Translations under genes and position numbers: made by a program
Shown: positions 37,726 to 45,346 of the stretch, piece after piece
Layout of the letters: the number at the start of each line of letters is the position of its first letter
Position numbering within the stretch: position 1 is the stretch's first letter
DNA from: Clostridium sp.
GTDB taxonomy: Bacteria; Bacillota; Clostridia; Clostridiales; Clostridiaceae
Length of the DNA stretch: 64,000 nucleotides
Assembly (NCBI RefSeq): GCF_022482905.1
Contig: NZ_JAKVOI010000001.1
Location: 1,737,958-1,801,957 of the forward strand
Direction of reading: 5' to 3'
Notes under the pieces: generated by a model
Databases searched by the model: none
What the model was told of the DNA's origin: nothing
Seen by the model: only the letters and a program-made list of their open reading frames with translations

Positions 37726-37762
37726 AAATTAAAAATCCCTCTCAACTCAATAGTCAAGAGGG
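37726..37762 (-). terminator. Terminator of the cobalamin riboswitch (expression platform)
   Basis: Leftward CCCTCTTGACT-attg-AGTTGAGAGGG, an imperfect 11-bp stem, followed by ATTTTTAATTTT. It stands between the riboswitch aptamer and cbiQ, 25 bases before the start, and would stop transcription when B12 is bound. Confidence 0.75.
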
Positions 37763-37833
37763 TAAAAAAAGTCACGGCAATATAAAAATATCCCAGACAT
37801 CCCCCTATACATCGTAGAGTTGATCGTACACCA

Positions 37834-37996
37834 TTACAGGCAGGTATTCTGACTCAAGCATCATTGCCCTTATAACCTTCCCGGTTTCCCAGTGGCATAT
37901 TTATAAAGGCTCATCTTTTACAGCGGCGGGACCGTGCAGGACTTTCACCTGACTTCCCTTTTAATCCAAAGCAATTTGCAACTTTGTCACCTGTAA
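37834..37996 (-). ncRNA. Cobalamin (B12) riboswitch
   Basis: On the leftward strand the aptamer runs from TTACAGG (P1 left arm, 37990-37996) to CCTGTAA (37834-37840). In between are GTGAAAGTCCTGCACGGTCC, CCGCCGCTGTAA, GCCACTGGGAAACCGGGAAGG and the B12 box AGTCAGAATACCTGCC, all landmarks of this riboswitch class. Control of a cobalt importer by B12 is the expected use. A downstream terminator serves as the switch output. Confidence 0.95.
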
Positions 37997-38001
37997 CGTA
38001 T

Positions 38002-38030
38002 ATTAACTTTTAGCATTGTTGTTTAGTCAA
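38002..38030 (-). promoter_or_regulatory. Probable promoter of the riboswitch-cbi operon
   Basis: Leftward TTGACT (38025-38030), then a weak GTTAAT or TTAATA -10 box at 38001-38007 after 17-18 bases. It fits in the short gap after the chemoreceptor gene. Confidence 0.4.
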
Positions 38031-38049
38031 ATATATCAAATATTCATCA

Positions 38050-39786
38050 TTATGTCAATTCTGCTGCATGTTTTTCAAGTTTGAATTTGTCAATTATTTT
38101 ATTCAGTTTTTCTGCCATTTCAGCCTGTTCCTGTGCCGCAGTATATATCTGTTCTATATTTTCAGAAGCATTATTTGTGCTCTCTTTGATAATATCCGTG
38201 TTGCTTGACGACTTTTCAAGAAGTTCGGCCATGTTTTGTGATGCACGGCTTATCTGATCCATAGTTGCACTCAGCTCCTCCGACATGGCAGCTATCTTTT
38301 CCGATGAAGAACTTACAACATCTGAATCTCTATAGTATTCACCGCTCATATTTTCAAAATTTTTGAACTGGGGACCTATTTGATCTTTCATGAATTTCAA
38401 TATTTCACTGCTGTTGTCACAAATATTCCTGAAGGCGAACCCAACCTTTGATATGGTGTCCTCAATTTTTGTCACAGCTTCAGAAGACTGTTCTGCCAGT
38501 TTCCGTACTTCTTCTGAAACTACCGCAAACCCCTTTCCATGCTCGCCTGCCCTGGCTGCTTCAATTGCCGCATTAAGCGCAAGAAGATTTGTCTGTTCTG
38601 CAATGGATGCTATTGTATCAGCCATTGTTTTTATATCACCGACAATCTTTCCATCCTCGATGGCCTTCAATATGCTTTCTTCTTTTTGTCTGTACATGTT
38701 TCCTATTTTGTTCACGGCTTCGTTTATATTACTTTTGAACTTAATTGCCCTGTCCTTTGAATCAATGGATGTCCTGCTTCCTTCCTCCGCACTTTTAGCC
38801 AATTCATCAGCACTTGAATTGACTTCCTGTACAGAAGCACTTATCTCTTCCGAAGAAGAACTGTTTTCCTGAAGTCCATCTATTATGTTATTTGTCGAAT
38901 CAATTATGTTTCTAAATTTAAGTGCTATATCTTCCACAAGAGATGACAGTCTGCTGCTTGTATCTCCCATATTTTTTGCATCTTTCCTGATTGTTCCTAT
39001 AAGCTCCCTGATGTTTTTCTGGGCACTTTCAAGAGCGTTAATAGCCTGTCCAAATTCATCATTTCTTTCCAGCTTGTAGTCATGAGAAAAATCATATTTA
39101 GATAAATTTGTTGCAAAATCCACTACTTTCAACAAATGAATTCCTATATCCTTTGCAGTAAATATTCCTATAAATATAGAAAGCCCAAGTCCCAGCAGCA
39201 TTATCACAATGCTCATAATGGTTGATCTATAAAACACCTGATGATTTTCACTATTGGAAAGCCCGGCATTCTTTTTATTATTTTCTATCAACAGAGCTAG
39301 ATTTTTCGATATATTTTCTCTTACCGGGGATATGTCCTTATTTTCATTTTCCGCCTTTTTGTACTCTCCTTTTGAAGCAAGGGCAGCTGCCTTATCTGTA
39401 GAATTCATATATTGAACAAGCTGACTTTTTATGTTTGCCCATGGGCTTCTTTCAGAATATGTAGAATATACTTTGTTATATTCAAGTATATTTTTATTGA
39501 TTCTATTTTCACTCCTTTTAATATCGGATAGAGTTTCCTCCCTTTCCCATGGCCTGTTTTGATATATGAGCTTCAAAAGATCCATCCTTATTTCAGTGAC
39601 ATTCTGTTCTGTATCAGTGAGAAGGTAAATACTGCTTAGATTCCTGCCATACATATTTTCCGAATTCGAATCAATTTTTCGAAGTCCGGTTATATCGGTT
39701 ATGCCAATTATAAAAATTAGTAATGCAACGATTACAAAAGAAAGTACCAATCTTGTTCTTACCTTTAAATTGCTCAAGATATTCAT
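38050..39786 (-). CDS. Methyl-accepting chemotaxis protein (4HB-type sensor)
   Basis: A 578-residue chemoreceptor. The N-terminal helix ([21 protein letters not shown]), about 160 residues of extracellular helices similar to the 4HB sensor type, a second membrane helix ([22 protein letters not shown]), a HAMP region and a long signalling coiled coil follow in order. The tip [37 protein letters not shown] binds CheA and CheW. The ligand cannot be told. There is no pentapeptide tether at the C-terminus. A small XRE regulator gene ends 34 bases upstream and seems to share its transcript. Confidence 0.93.
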   Translation of the reverse strand: MNILSNLKVRTRLVLSFVIVALLIFIIGITDITGLRKIDSNSENMYGRNLSSIYLLTDTEQNVTEIRMDLLKLIYQNRPWEREETLSDIKRSENRINKNILEYNKVYSTYSERSPWANIKSQLVQYMNSTDKAAALASKGEYKKAENENKDISPVRENISKNLALLIENNKKNAGLSNSENHQVFYRSTIMSIVIMLLGLGLSIFIGIFTAKDIGIHLLKVVDFATNLSKYDFSHDYKLERNDEFGQAINALESAQKNIRELIGTIRKDAKNMGDTSSRLSSLVEDIALKFRNIIDSTNNIIDGLQENSSSSEEISASVQEVNSSADELAKSAEEGSRTSIDSKDRAIKFKSNINEAVNKIGNMYRQKEESILKAIEDGKIVGDIKTMADTIASIAEQTNLLALNAAIEAARAGEHGKGFAVVSEEVRKLAEQSSEAVTKIEDTISKVGFAFRNICDNSSEILKFMKDQIGPQFKNFENMSGEYYRDSDVVSSSSEKIAAMSEELSATMDQISRASQNMAELLEKSSSNTDIIKESTNNASENIEQIYTAAQEQAEMAEKLNKIIDKFKLEKHAAELT

Positions 39787-39820
39787 TTCAAACCCTTCCT
39801 CTCAACTCTACAATAATTAT

Positions 39821-40015
39821 TCAAAAGCTGTCCTCTGAACCACTTTCAATATCAATATCCAATCTTTCCACAATCAAGTTCTTGTACTTTTTTCCTGAGC
39901 GCCTTCCATTTAAAATATCAGTGAGGTAATTTTCATTTACCCCTATTTCACTTGATAATTCTCTCTGAGTCATATTCAGATCTATAAGTCTCTTTTTTAC
40001 TTTGATGCCAAACAT
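39821..40015 (-). CDS. Small XRE/Cro-type helix-turn-helix protein
   Basis: At 64 residues it is little more than a DNA-binding domain: KVKKRLIDLNMTQRELSSEIGVNENYLTDILNGRRSG is a clear Cro/CI helix-turn-helix. AGGAGA lies 9 bases ahead of the ATG and the base composition matches neighbours, so it is a real gene. It reads leftward straight into the chemoreceptor gene and is divergent from another XRE regulator at 40330. It might control either, or both; the sequence does not decide. Confidence 0.75.
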   Translation of the reverse strand: MFGIKVKKRLIDLNMTQRELSSEIGVNENYLTDILNGRRSGKKYKNLIVERLDIDIESGSEDSF

Positions 40016-40329
40016 AGTTGTTTTTCTCCTACCTTTGATAGTATCACCCCCCTAACCTTATAAATCAACAACTACATTGAGATTTTCTGTTAATTTATGG
40101 AATTGAAATGCTAGTTAAGTTATATTTTAAATTAGAAGTGTGTTAAAATTATGGTATAATACCATATCTTAGTGTAATTATAATACTGAAATCAGTAAAT
40201 GTAAAGTTGTACTACCACACTAAATTTCTTTAATTATTCTTGATAACGATCTTTAAGCTACTAATACATGGATCTATGAATTAAAATATAAATAACTTAA
40301 TCTTATATTAGTCAGGAGGTATCTGTTCA
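40016..40329. other. Control region between two divergent XRE genes
   Basis: No gene is seen. It holds a rightward sigma-A type promoter with an operator-like palindrome (40132-40165), a second TATAAT near 40179, and a leader of about 150 bases before the gene at 40330. A clear leftward promoter for the small XRE-chemoreceptor pair could not be picked out. Confidence 0.5.
40132..40165 (+). promoter_or_regulatory. Promoter with embedded palindromic operator
   Basis: TTAGAA (40132-40137), a 17-base spacer and TATAAT (40155-40160). The -10 box is inside ATGGTAT-A-ATACCAT (40151-40165), a perfect 7+7 palindrome. A repressor bound there would block the promoter; the XRE proteins encoded on either side are candidates. 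Confidence 0.6.
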
Positions 40330-40749
40330 ATGTGTAATTTAGGTGAAAGACTGGAGCATATTTTAAAATATTTCAACACTACAAAAAAAGATTTTGCTCT
40401 GTCTATAGAATACTCTCCAGGAAATGTAACCGATTGGATAAAAGGGCGATACAAGCCGTCCAGCAGGGCACTTATAAACATAGAAAAAAAATACGGCATC
40501 TCACAGAGATGGCTTATAGAAGGCATGGGAAATATGTTTGTCAGATCACCCGGAAACATTATCATCGATATAAATGAAAGTAAGATTTCACTCGCAGCGA
40601 ACGTTAACAACTGTAATATTAAACTGACAGGCGGCGAGGCAGACCTTATAAAAATGTATAGAAAATTGGATGAAAAGAACAGAAGAAAAGTTGCAGTATT
40701 CGTAGAAAAACTAATTAAAAGTTCCAATTTAGAAGAAAATCCAACATAG
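40330..40749 (+). CDS. XRE-family transcriptional regulator (phage CI-like)
   Basis: A 139-residue protein with an N-terminal helix-turn-helix (RLEHILKYFNTTKKDFALSIEYSPGNVTDWIKGRYKPSSRALINIEKKYGISQRWLIEGMG), which resembles CI-type repressors of temperate phages, including the WLxxGxG ending. The following 75 residues are polar with a C-terminal helical segment (EADLIKMYRKLDEKNRRKVAVFVEKLI) often seen in such regulators. No peptidase S24 domain is present. AGGAGG stands 8 bases before the ATG. No other phage genes are around. Confidence 0.85.
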   Translation: MCNLGERLEHILKYFNTTKKDFALSIEYSPGNVTDWIKGRYKPSSRALINIEKKYGISQRWLIEGMGNMFVRSPGNIIIDINESKISLAANVNNCNIKLTGGEADLIKMYRKLDEKNRRKVAVFVEKLIKSSNLEENPT

Positions 40750-40813
40750 AATTATCTTTTTTGATGTATTTTCGTATCTTTTTCAGATATATGACTTTAT
40801 ACGCACGCTAATA

Positions 40814-40843
40814 GAGAGACAGATTATCATTAATCCATCTCTC
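40814..40843. terminator. Hairpin between converging genes
   Basis: GAGAGACAGATTA-tcat-free loop-TAATCCATCTCTC forms a near-perfect stem (one or two mismatches) between the XRE gene and the leftward unknown gene. There is no proper U-run on either side, so it is a weak terminator candidate at best. Confidence 0.4.
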
Positions 40844-40857
40844 CAATTCTATTATTT

Positions 40858-41190
40858 CTATATGTCTTTTGCGGCAGCAGCCGCTACCTTAAAGAGAGCT
40901 ATCAAAATATCCTTCTCATAAGGTGGAACATTTTCAAACCCCTGTAGAAATACTACATGCCTTCCATCCAGTTCCACCTTTTCCTGGGGCATGAAGGTTT
41001 CCTCCCCGGCTCCTGCAACATATGCAATTCTCTTTGTAAATCTTTCCGAGAAGATAACCTGGGTTCCGGCGTAGAATTCAGCCGTATTTTTGCAGATAAC
41101 TTCAAATAGCCTCTTTATATTTTCACATTTGAGTATCTCCTCAAGGTTGCGCACTACAAGTTCTTTAAAATCCACCTTATATATACACAT
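40858..41190 (-). CDS. Unknown 110-residue protein encoded after the HydG-like gene
   Basis: Not recognised. The protein is short and soluble, with helical ends: FKELVVRNLEEILKCENIKRLFEVICKNTAEFY at the start, beta-type sequences in the middle (TQVIFSERFTKRIAYVAGAG, KVELDGRHVVFLQGF), and PPYEKDILIALFKVAAAAAKDI at the end. The order of helix, strands and a final amphipathic helix is reminiscent of a small GAF-like domain, but this is only a guess. It overlaps the end of the HydG-like gene by 14 bases if the ATG at 41190 is used; a GTG five codons later is an alternative. The overlap suggests coupled expression and a shared role. Confidence 0.62.
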   Translation of the reverse strand: MCIYKVDFKELVVRNLEEILKCENIKRLFEVICKNTAEFYAGTQVIFSERFTKRIAYVAGAGEETFMPQEKVELDGRHVVFLQGFENVPPYEKDILIALFKVAAAAAKDI

Positions 41191-42604
41191 CCCTCTGCCC
41201 GTCCGAGATCAGCTGGAGTTTCTTCCTTATTATATTTTGCTTCGCCTCGTCAAATTCCCCTATGGTCTGATCTATTACGCTGTTTCCTACTGCTTTTGTA
41301 TCAGGAGATGCATAATCCAGCAGATATTCCTTGAAGGTAAATATGGCATTTGGAATACAATAATTGTGAATCAGGGACTTCTTGGCTATACTCATGAAAT
41401 GGGACCCCGTTCTTCCACACCTGTAGTCTGCCGTACAAAAAGAAGGTATACATCCCTGTCTGCATACGTCCCTGACTGCCTCGTCAAGACTCCTCATGTC
41501 ACCAAGCTGAAATTGCTCCTTCTCAGGTATGAGCCCCCTGTCATACTCGGTATATCCTCCAATTCCAATTCTTGATCCGGCATCAATCTGTGACACTCCA
41601 AGAGGCAGTACCTCTTCTCTGACTTTTGTACTCTCCCTTGCAGTTAAAATCATTCCAGTATAAGGCACTGAAAGTCTCAAAATCGCAACAAGCTTCTTAA
41701 AATCATTGTCCGATACTCTATATTTCGGTTCCAGAGTATATGGCACGTCAAGTGCCGGCTCTATTCTCGGGAAAGATATGGTATGAGGTCCGACTCCACC
41801 GAACATCTTTTCAAAATGAATTGTATGGTAAAGCAGCCCCATAACTTCAAATTTCCAATCGTAGAGCCCGAACAGGGCACCTATCCCAAGGTCGTCAATT
41901 CCAGCCTCCATGGCCCTGTCAAGTCCATACAGCCTCCATGCATAATTGGCTTTCACATCTCCATGTGGATGAATTTTTCTGTAGGTATCATGGTGATAGG
42001 TTTCCTGGAATATCTGAAATGTCCCTATTCCAGCTTCATGAAGCTTTTTATATCCGTCTACATCCATAGGTGCTGCATTTATATTGACCCTTCTTATTTC
42101 TCCCCTGCCAACTTTTGTATCGTAGACAGTTTTTATTGTTTCAGCTATAAAATCCGCATCATACATTGGATGTTCACCATACACGAGTATCAATCTTTTA
42201 TGTCCTGCCCTTTCAAGAACCTCAACTTCACTTCTAAGTTCATCCATGGTGAGTGTCTTTCTCTCTATGGCGCCATTGTCCCTTCTGAATCCACAATAGA
42301 GACAATCATTTATACATTTGTTTCCAACGTAAAGCGGTGCAAAAAAGACTATTCTCTTGCCGTATACTTCTTCCTTTATCTGCCTTGCAAGCGCAAACAT
42401 CTCTTCGAGAAGCTCCTCGTCCTGTATCTGAAGCAATTTTGCAGTTTCTTCCGGTTCAAGCCTTACCTTGTTTCTGGCCTTGTCAAATATGGCCCTTATT
42501 TCACTTTTTTCTGGATTTTTTGCCTCATCCAGCTGTTTCCAGATCTTATCATCATCGATAAAATCCTTGAATTCAGGATCAAGATACTTTTTATCTATCT
42601 TCAT
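41177..42604 (-). CDS. HydG-like radical SAM protein with altered auxiliary-cluster motif
   Basis: The 475-residue protein aligns over its length with HydG, the tyrosine lyase that makes the Fe(CO)2CN unit for the [FeFe]-hydrogenase H-cluster. The radical SAM motif is C97-INDC-LYC104. HydG-like stretches include AGIGTFQIFQETYHHDTYRKIHPHG, GIDDLGIGALFGLYDWKFEVMGLL and GPHTISFPR (H274, matching the dangler-iron His of HydG). HydG carries a second cluster on a C-terminal Cx2Cx22C motif, usually in CTACYR-GRTG. Here it reads CTADYRCGRTG..NYC: C390 and C416 are kept but the middle Cys is Asp393 and a new Cys396 appears. So the enzyme may bind the cluster differently or be a paralogue with another product. 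hydE, hydF and hydrogenase genes are not nearby. GGGAGG precedes the ATG. Confidence 0.82.
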   Translation of the reverse strand: MKIDKKYLDPEFKDFIDDDKIWKQLDEAKNPEKSEIRAIFDKARNKVRLEPEETAKLLQIQDEELLEEMFALARQIKEEVYGKRIVFFAPLYVGNKCINDCLYCGFRRDNGAIERKTLTMDELRSEVEVLERAGHKRLILVYGEHPMYDADFIAETIKTVYDTKVGRGEIRRVNINAAPMDVDGYKKLHEAGIGTFQIFQETYHHDTYRKIHPHGDVKANYAWRLYGLDRAMEAGIDDLGIGALFGLYDWKFEVMGLLYHTIHFEKMFGGVGPHTISFPRIEPALDVPYTLEPKYRVSDNDFKKLVAILRLSVPYTGMILTARESTKVREEVLPLGVSQIDAGSRIGIGGYTEYDRGLIPEKEQFQLGDMRSLDEAVRDVCRQGCIPSFCTADYRCGRTGSHFMSIAKKSLIHNYCIPNAIFTFKEYLLDYASPDTKAVGNSVIDQTIGEFDEAKQNIIRKKLQLISDGQRDVYI

Positions 42605-42945
42605 TGATTTCCTCCCAATAAAAAAATTAAACTCTCCAAAATAATGCTGAAAGTTTAACTAACTCATACAAAATCGTATCAAACAGAATACATTTTGTCA
42701 TAAATATGTTCTATCAGCATTTTGCTCGGATAATTCTTTGCAATCTGGCATAGATTTTTACTTTATTCCTTAGAAACAGAACATCTATAACTAAAGATTT
42801 ATCTATATTGTATACTTATAAGGTAGTGATTGTCAATAAAATTATTGATAATAATTTAACGCATAAATGTATCGATACATTTTTCAAAAAATCTATTTTC
42901 GTATACAATTTAATAAATCTCAAACAGAAATTGGAGGAAACAAAC
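42605..42945. other. Divergent control region between the HydG-like gene and pdxS
   Basis: No gene is seen. Leftward, ATGACA, 17 bases and TACGAT could drive the HydG-like gene. Rightward, the 140 bases before pdxS hold several GTATAC-like half sites: ATTGTATAC (42807-42815), the perfect 18-base palindrome AAATGTATCGATACATTT (42865-42882) and GTATACAAT (42901-42909), the last being the inverse of the first. A MocR/GntR-type PdxR regulator would be a plausible reader, but none is encoded in the window. Confidence 0.55.
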
Positions 42946-43815
42946 ATGTCAAATTATAAATTAAATAAAAATTTAGCTCAAATGCTAAAGGGTGGAGTAA
43001 TAATGGATGTAGTAAACAAGGAGCAGGCGTTGATCGCTGAAAAGTCAGGTGCCTGTGCAGTAATGGCCCTTGAAAGGGTACCTGCGGATATAAGAAAGCA
43101 GGGTGGCGTTGCAAGGATGTCAGATCCAGAAATGATAAAAGAAATCAAGGATGCTGTTTCCATACCGGTTATGGCAAAGGTCAGGATAGGTCACTTTGTT
43201 GAGGCACAGATCCTGCAGCAATTAAATATAGATTTTATAGATGAAAGTGAAGTTTTAACTCCGGCTGACAACTCCTATCACATAGACAAATGGAACTTCA
43301 AGGTACCTTTTGTATGCGGTGCCAGGAACCTCGGGGAAGCATTGAGGCGAATAGGTGAAGGGGCCTCCATGATAAGGACGAAGGGAGAAGCCGGAACTGG
43401 AAACATAGTTGAAGCTGTAACCCACATGAGAAGCATGATAGCTGAAATAGGAAAGGTAAAAAGTGCAAGGAAGGAAGAACTTATGAGTATTTCAAAGGAA
43501 ATCGGGGCACCTTACAACTTAGTAGAATACATATGGAAAAACGGGAAACTTCCAGTAGTGAATTTTGCGGCAGGCGGCGTGGCAACTCCTGCAGATGCAG
43601 CACTAATGATGCAGCTTGGTGCAGAAGGTGTATTTGTAGGTTCGGGAATATTCAAATCCCAAAATCCCGAGAAGAGAGCCCGTGCGATAGTAATTGCCAC
43701 AACCTACTATAATGATCCTGAGAAAATCGAAAAAGTGTCCGAAGGCATAGGCGAAGCAATGTCAGGGCTTGAAATCAAGGATATACAGGATAAATATGCA
43801 GAAAGAGGATGGTAG
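42946..43815 (+). CDS. pdxS: Pyridoxal 5'-phosphate synthase subunit PdxS
   Basis: PdxS builds PLP from ribose 5-phosphate, glyceraldehyde 3-phosphate and ammonia given by PdxT. The 289-residue barrel protein starts at the ATG at 42946 ([22 protein letters not shown]), preceded by GGAGG; longer readings are open but have no ribosome site. Landmarks are [70 protein letters not shown] and [30 protein letters not shown]. Assignment is secure. Confidence 0.96.
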   Translation: MSNYKLNKNLAQMLKGGVIMDVVNKEQALIAEKSGACAVMALERVPADIRKQGGVARMSDPEMIKEIKDAVSIPVMAKVRIGHFVEAQILQQLNIDFIDESEVLTPADNSYHIDKWNFKVPFVCGARNLGEALRRIGEGASMIRTKGEAGTGNIVEAVTHMRSMIAEIGKVKSARKEELMSISKEIGAPYNLVEYIWKNGKLPVVNFAAGGVATPADAALMMQLGAEGVFVGSGIFKSQNPEKRARAIVIATTYYNDPEKIEKVSEGIGEAMSGLEIKDIQDKYAERGW

Positions 43816-43817
43816 AA

Positions 43818-44381
43818 TTGAAAATTGGTGTACTGGCACTTCAGGGTGGGGTAACAGAACATATCAATCACATTGAAATGCTCAATCAAAATGCAGTGGA
43901 AATAAAAAATCCAGATGATTTAAAGGATATTGATGCCTTAATAATTCCAGGGGGTGAAAGTACCACCATGGGAAAACTGCTGAAAGCTGCAGACATGCTT
44001 GATCCACTTCGCAAAAAGATAACGGATGGACTTCCTACCTGGGGAACCTGTGCCGGTATGATACTGCTTGCAGACTCAATAGAAAATTCAAGTCAGAGGT
44101 ATCTTGGAGTAATTGACATAACTGTAAGAAGAAATGCCTATGGAAGTCAAATCGAGAGTTTCTGCGAGGAGGCATATATTCCTGAAGTATCAAGCTCAAA
44201 AATACCTCTTGTATTTATAAGAGCTCCTTATATTACACATATCGGAAAAGATGTAAAAGGTTTATGCAGCATCTCCGGAAAAACAGTTGCCGCAAGATGG
44301 AAGAATATTTTAGTAACTGCCTTTCATCCAGAACTTACAGAAAATTTGGAATTTCACAAATACTTTCTGTCAATGATCTAA
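43818..44381 (+). CDS. pdxT: Pyridoxal 5'-phosphate synthase glutaminase subunit PdxT
   Basis: PdxT frees ammonia from glutamine for PdxS. The triad is visible: the Cys in [12 protein letters not shown], and the C-terminal His and Glu in [32 protein letters not shown] is another signature. I prefer the TTG at 43818, giving [12 protein letters not shown] with GAGG nine bases upstream; the ATG at 43809, which overlaps pdxS, is also open. 187 residues is normal. Confidence 0.95.
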   Translation: MKIGVLALQGGVTEHINHIEMLNQNAVEIKNPDDLKDIDALIIPGGESTTMGKLLKAADMLDPLRKKITDGLPTWGTCAGMILLADSIENSSQRYLGVIDITVRRNAYGSQIESFCEEAYIPEVSSSKIPLVFIRAPYITHIGKDVKGLCSISGKTVAARWKNILVTAFHPELTENLEFHKYFLSMI

Positions 44382-44383
44382 CC

Positions 44384-44434
44384 AATTTGCAGTTTACAAT
44401 GCAGCATTTCGACACAGATTGTAAACTGCAAATT
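44384..44434 (+). terminator. Strong hairpin after pdxT
   Basis: A perfect 17-bp stem (44384-44400 with 44418-44434) with a 17-base loop, then TTTTAATC. It begins three bases after the pdxT stop and ends one base before the stop codon of the leftward gene, so it probably serves both. Confidence 0.75.
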
Positions 44435-44764
44435 TTAATCACAATCTGCCATTGACAGTATATTTATAACGGGCACTTCATAGGGATGAACCCGTTTTAT
44501 GGTTTCAACCGCTTTTTTCACCACAGTACTTTTACAGCAGAATTCAACCTTGCATTCTTCCTCCATACTTATCCTGCCGACTTCGCCTTCAAAAGGGCTG
44601 GCACCTTCAAGCGGTCTCCAGTATCCTGTAACTTTGGATACAGACATGCAGTTGTCATAATTTCCACCTATGCTCAAAGCTCCAATTTCATTCAGGCTTT
44701 CTCTCAGGTTGTCAACATATTCCTCTGGAATAAAAGTTTCTATTTTATAATTTTTAGAATTCAA
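44435..44764 (-). CDS. NIF3/YqfO C-terminal-domain-like protein (PII-like fold)
   Basis: A 109-residue protein resembling the inserted CutA/PII-like domain of NIF3-YqfO proteins, found alone: MNSKNYKIETFIPEEYVDNLRESLNEIGALSIGGNYDNCMS at the start, a middle with GYWRPLEGASPFEGEVG, and the typical RVHPYEVPVINILSM at the end. The family is widely annotated but without known function; the fold suggests trimer formation and small-ligand or metal sensing. It lies 2 bases after a flavodoxin-like gene, so the two are one unit. Confidence 0.75.
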   Translation of the reverse strand: MNSKNYKIETFIPEEYVDNLRESLNEIGALSIGGNYDNCMSVSKVTGYWRPLEGASPFEGEVGRISMEEECKVEFCCKSTVVKKAVETIKRVHPYEVPVINILSMADCD

Positions 44765-44766
44765 GA

Positions 44767-45225
44767 TTATTCCCCCATTTTTTCACTCAGTTCACCTGCA
44801 AATGCTTCTGCCGCCTTCAGGTCATCTTCATTCGGCCTTCCTTTTGCTATTCCACCTATTAATTTTAACGGTCCATAGGTGTCAAAACCTTTTGAAGCAA
44901 AGCTTCCAATAACATTGAATCCATGTTCAACAAGCTTTTCCTTCAATGAATCATTATATTCCGCTTTTCCCTGACCGCTGGTTGAAAATACAAAAGCTTT
45001 TTTGTCTTTCAATTTCGGCAGCCCGTCAATTAACCTCAAAATATTTTTGTGAAATTTTCCGTAAAATATTCCGGAGCCAAATCCTACCACATCATAATTC
45101 TCAATTTCCTCTATTTTTACTTTCCCTGCATCAACTACATCTGCTTTTAGTTTATTCCCAATTTGGAATGCAATTTTCTCAGTATTTTTATGTTCCGTGG
45201 AAATATAAATTATTAAGCTTTTCAT
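44767..45225 (-). CDS. Flavodoxin-like protein
   Basis: A 152-residue flavodoxin-fold protein. The phosphate loop of FMN binding is seen as YISTEHKNTEKIA near the N-terminus, followed by the family's DVVGFGSGIFYGKFHKNILRLI and KKAFVFSTSGQGKAEYNDSLKEKL. The Ser/Thr-rich loop is STEHKN instead of the classical STGNT, and the protein resembles the flavodoxin subgroup of unknown partners rather than the electron carrier Fld. I take the ATG at 45225 with AAAGGGGAG upstream; a longer reading lacks a ribosome site. Confidence 0.83.
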   Translation of the reverse strand: MKSLIIYISTEHKNTEKIAFQIGNKLKADVVDAGKVKIEEIENYDVVGFGSGIFYGKFHKNILRLIDGLPKLKDKKAFVFSTSGQGKAEYNDSLKEKLVEHGFNVIGSFASKGFDTYGPLKLIGGIAKGRPNEDDLKAAEAFAGELSEKMGE

Positions 45226-45287
45226 TATAATATCTCCCCTTTCAGTGTGAATATCTATAATTATCATGATATCACTATTTAAGTGCT

Positions 45288-45316
45288 TTGACATTGTTTT
45301 TCACAGGGATTATACT
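45288..45316 (+). promoter_or_regulatory. Consensus sigma-A promoter of the 2-hydroxyacid dehydrogenase gene
   Basis: TTGACA (45288-45293), a 17-base spacer and TATACT (45311-45316), 30 bases before the ATG at 45347, which has AGGAGG ahead of it. The best sigma-A match in the window. Confidence 0.78.
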
Positions 45317-45346
45317 TAAATCACAGTAAAAAATAGGAGGTATATC

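Noticed and set aside
40330-40749. A prophage remnant around the CI-like regulator
   Set aside because: No integrase, attachment site duplication, structural or lysis gene is present on either side; neighbours are ordinary chromosomal genes.
41177-42604. Calling the radical SAM gene simply hydG
   Set aside because: The C-terminal Cx2Cx22C motif is not intact, so a plain hydG symbol would overstate the evidence; I describe it as HydG-like.
41783-42607. A 274-codon rightward frame opposite the HydG-like gene
   Set aside because: Antisense frame of a conserved gene; amino-acid composition is unlike a real protein and no start signals are seen.
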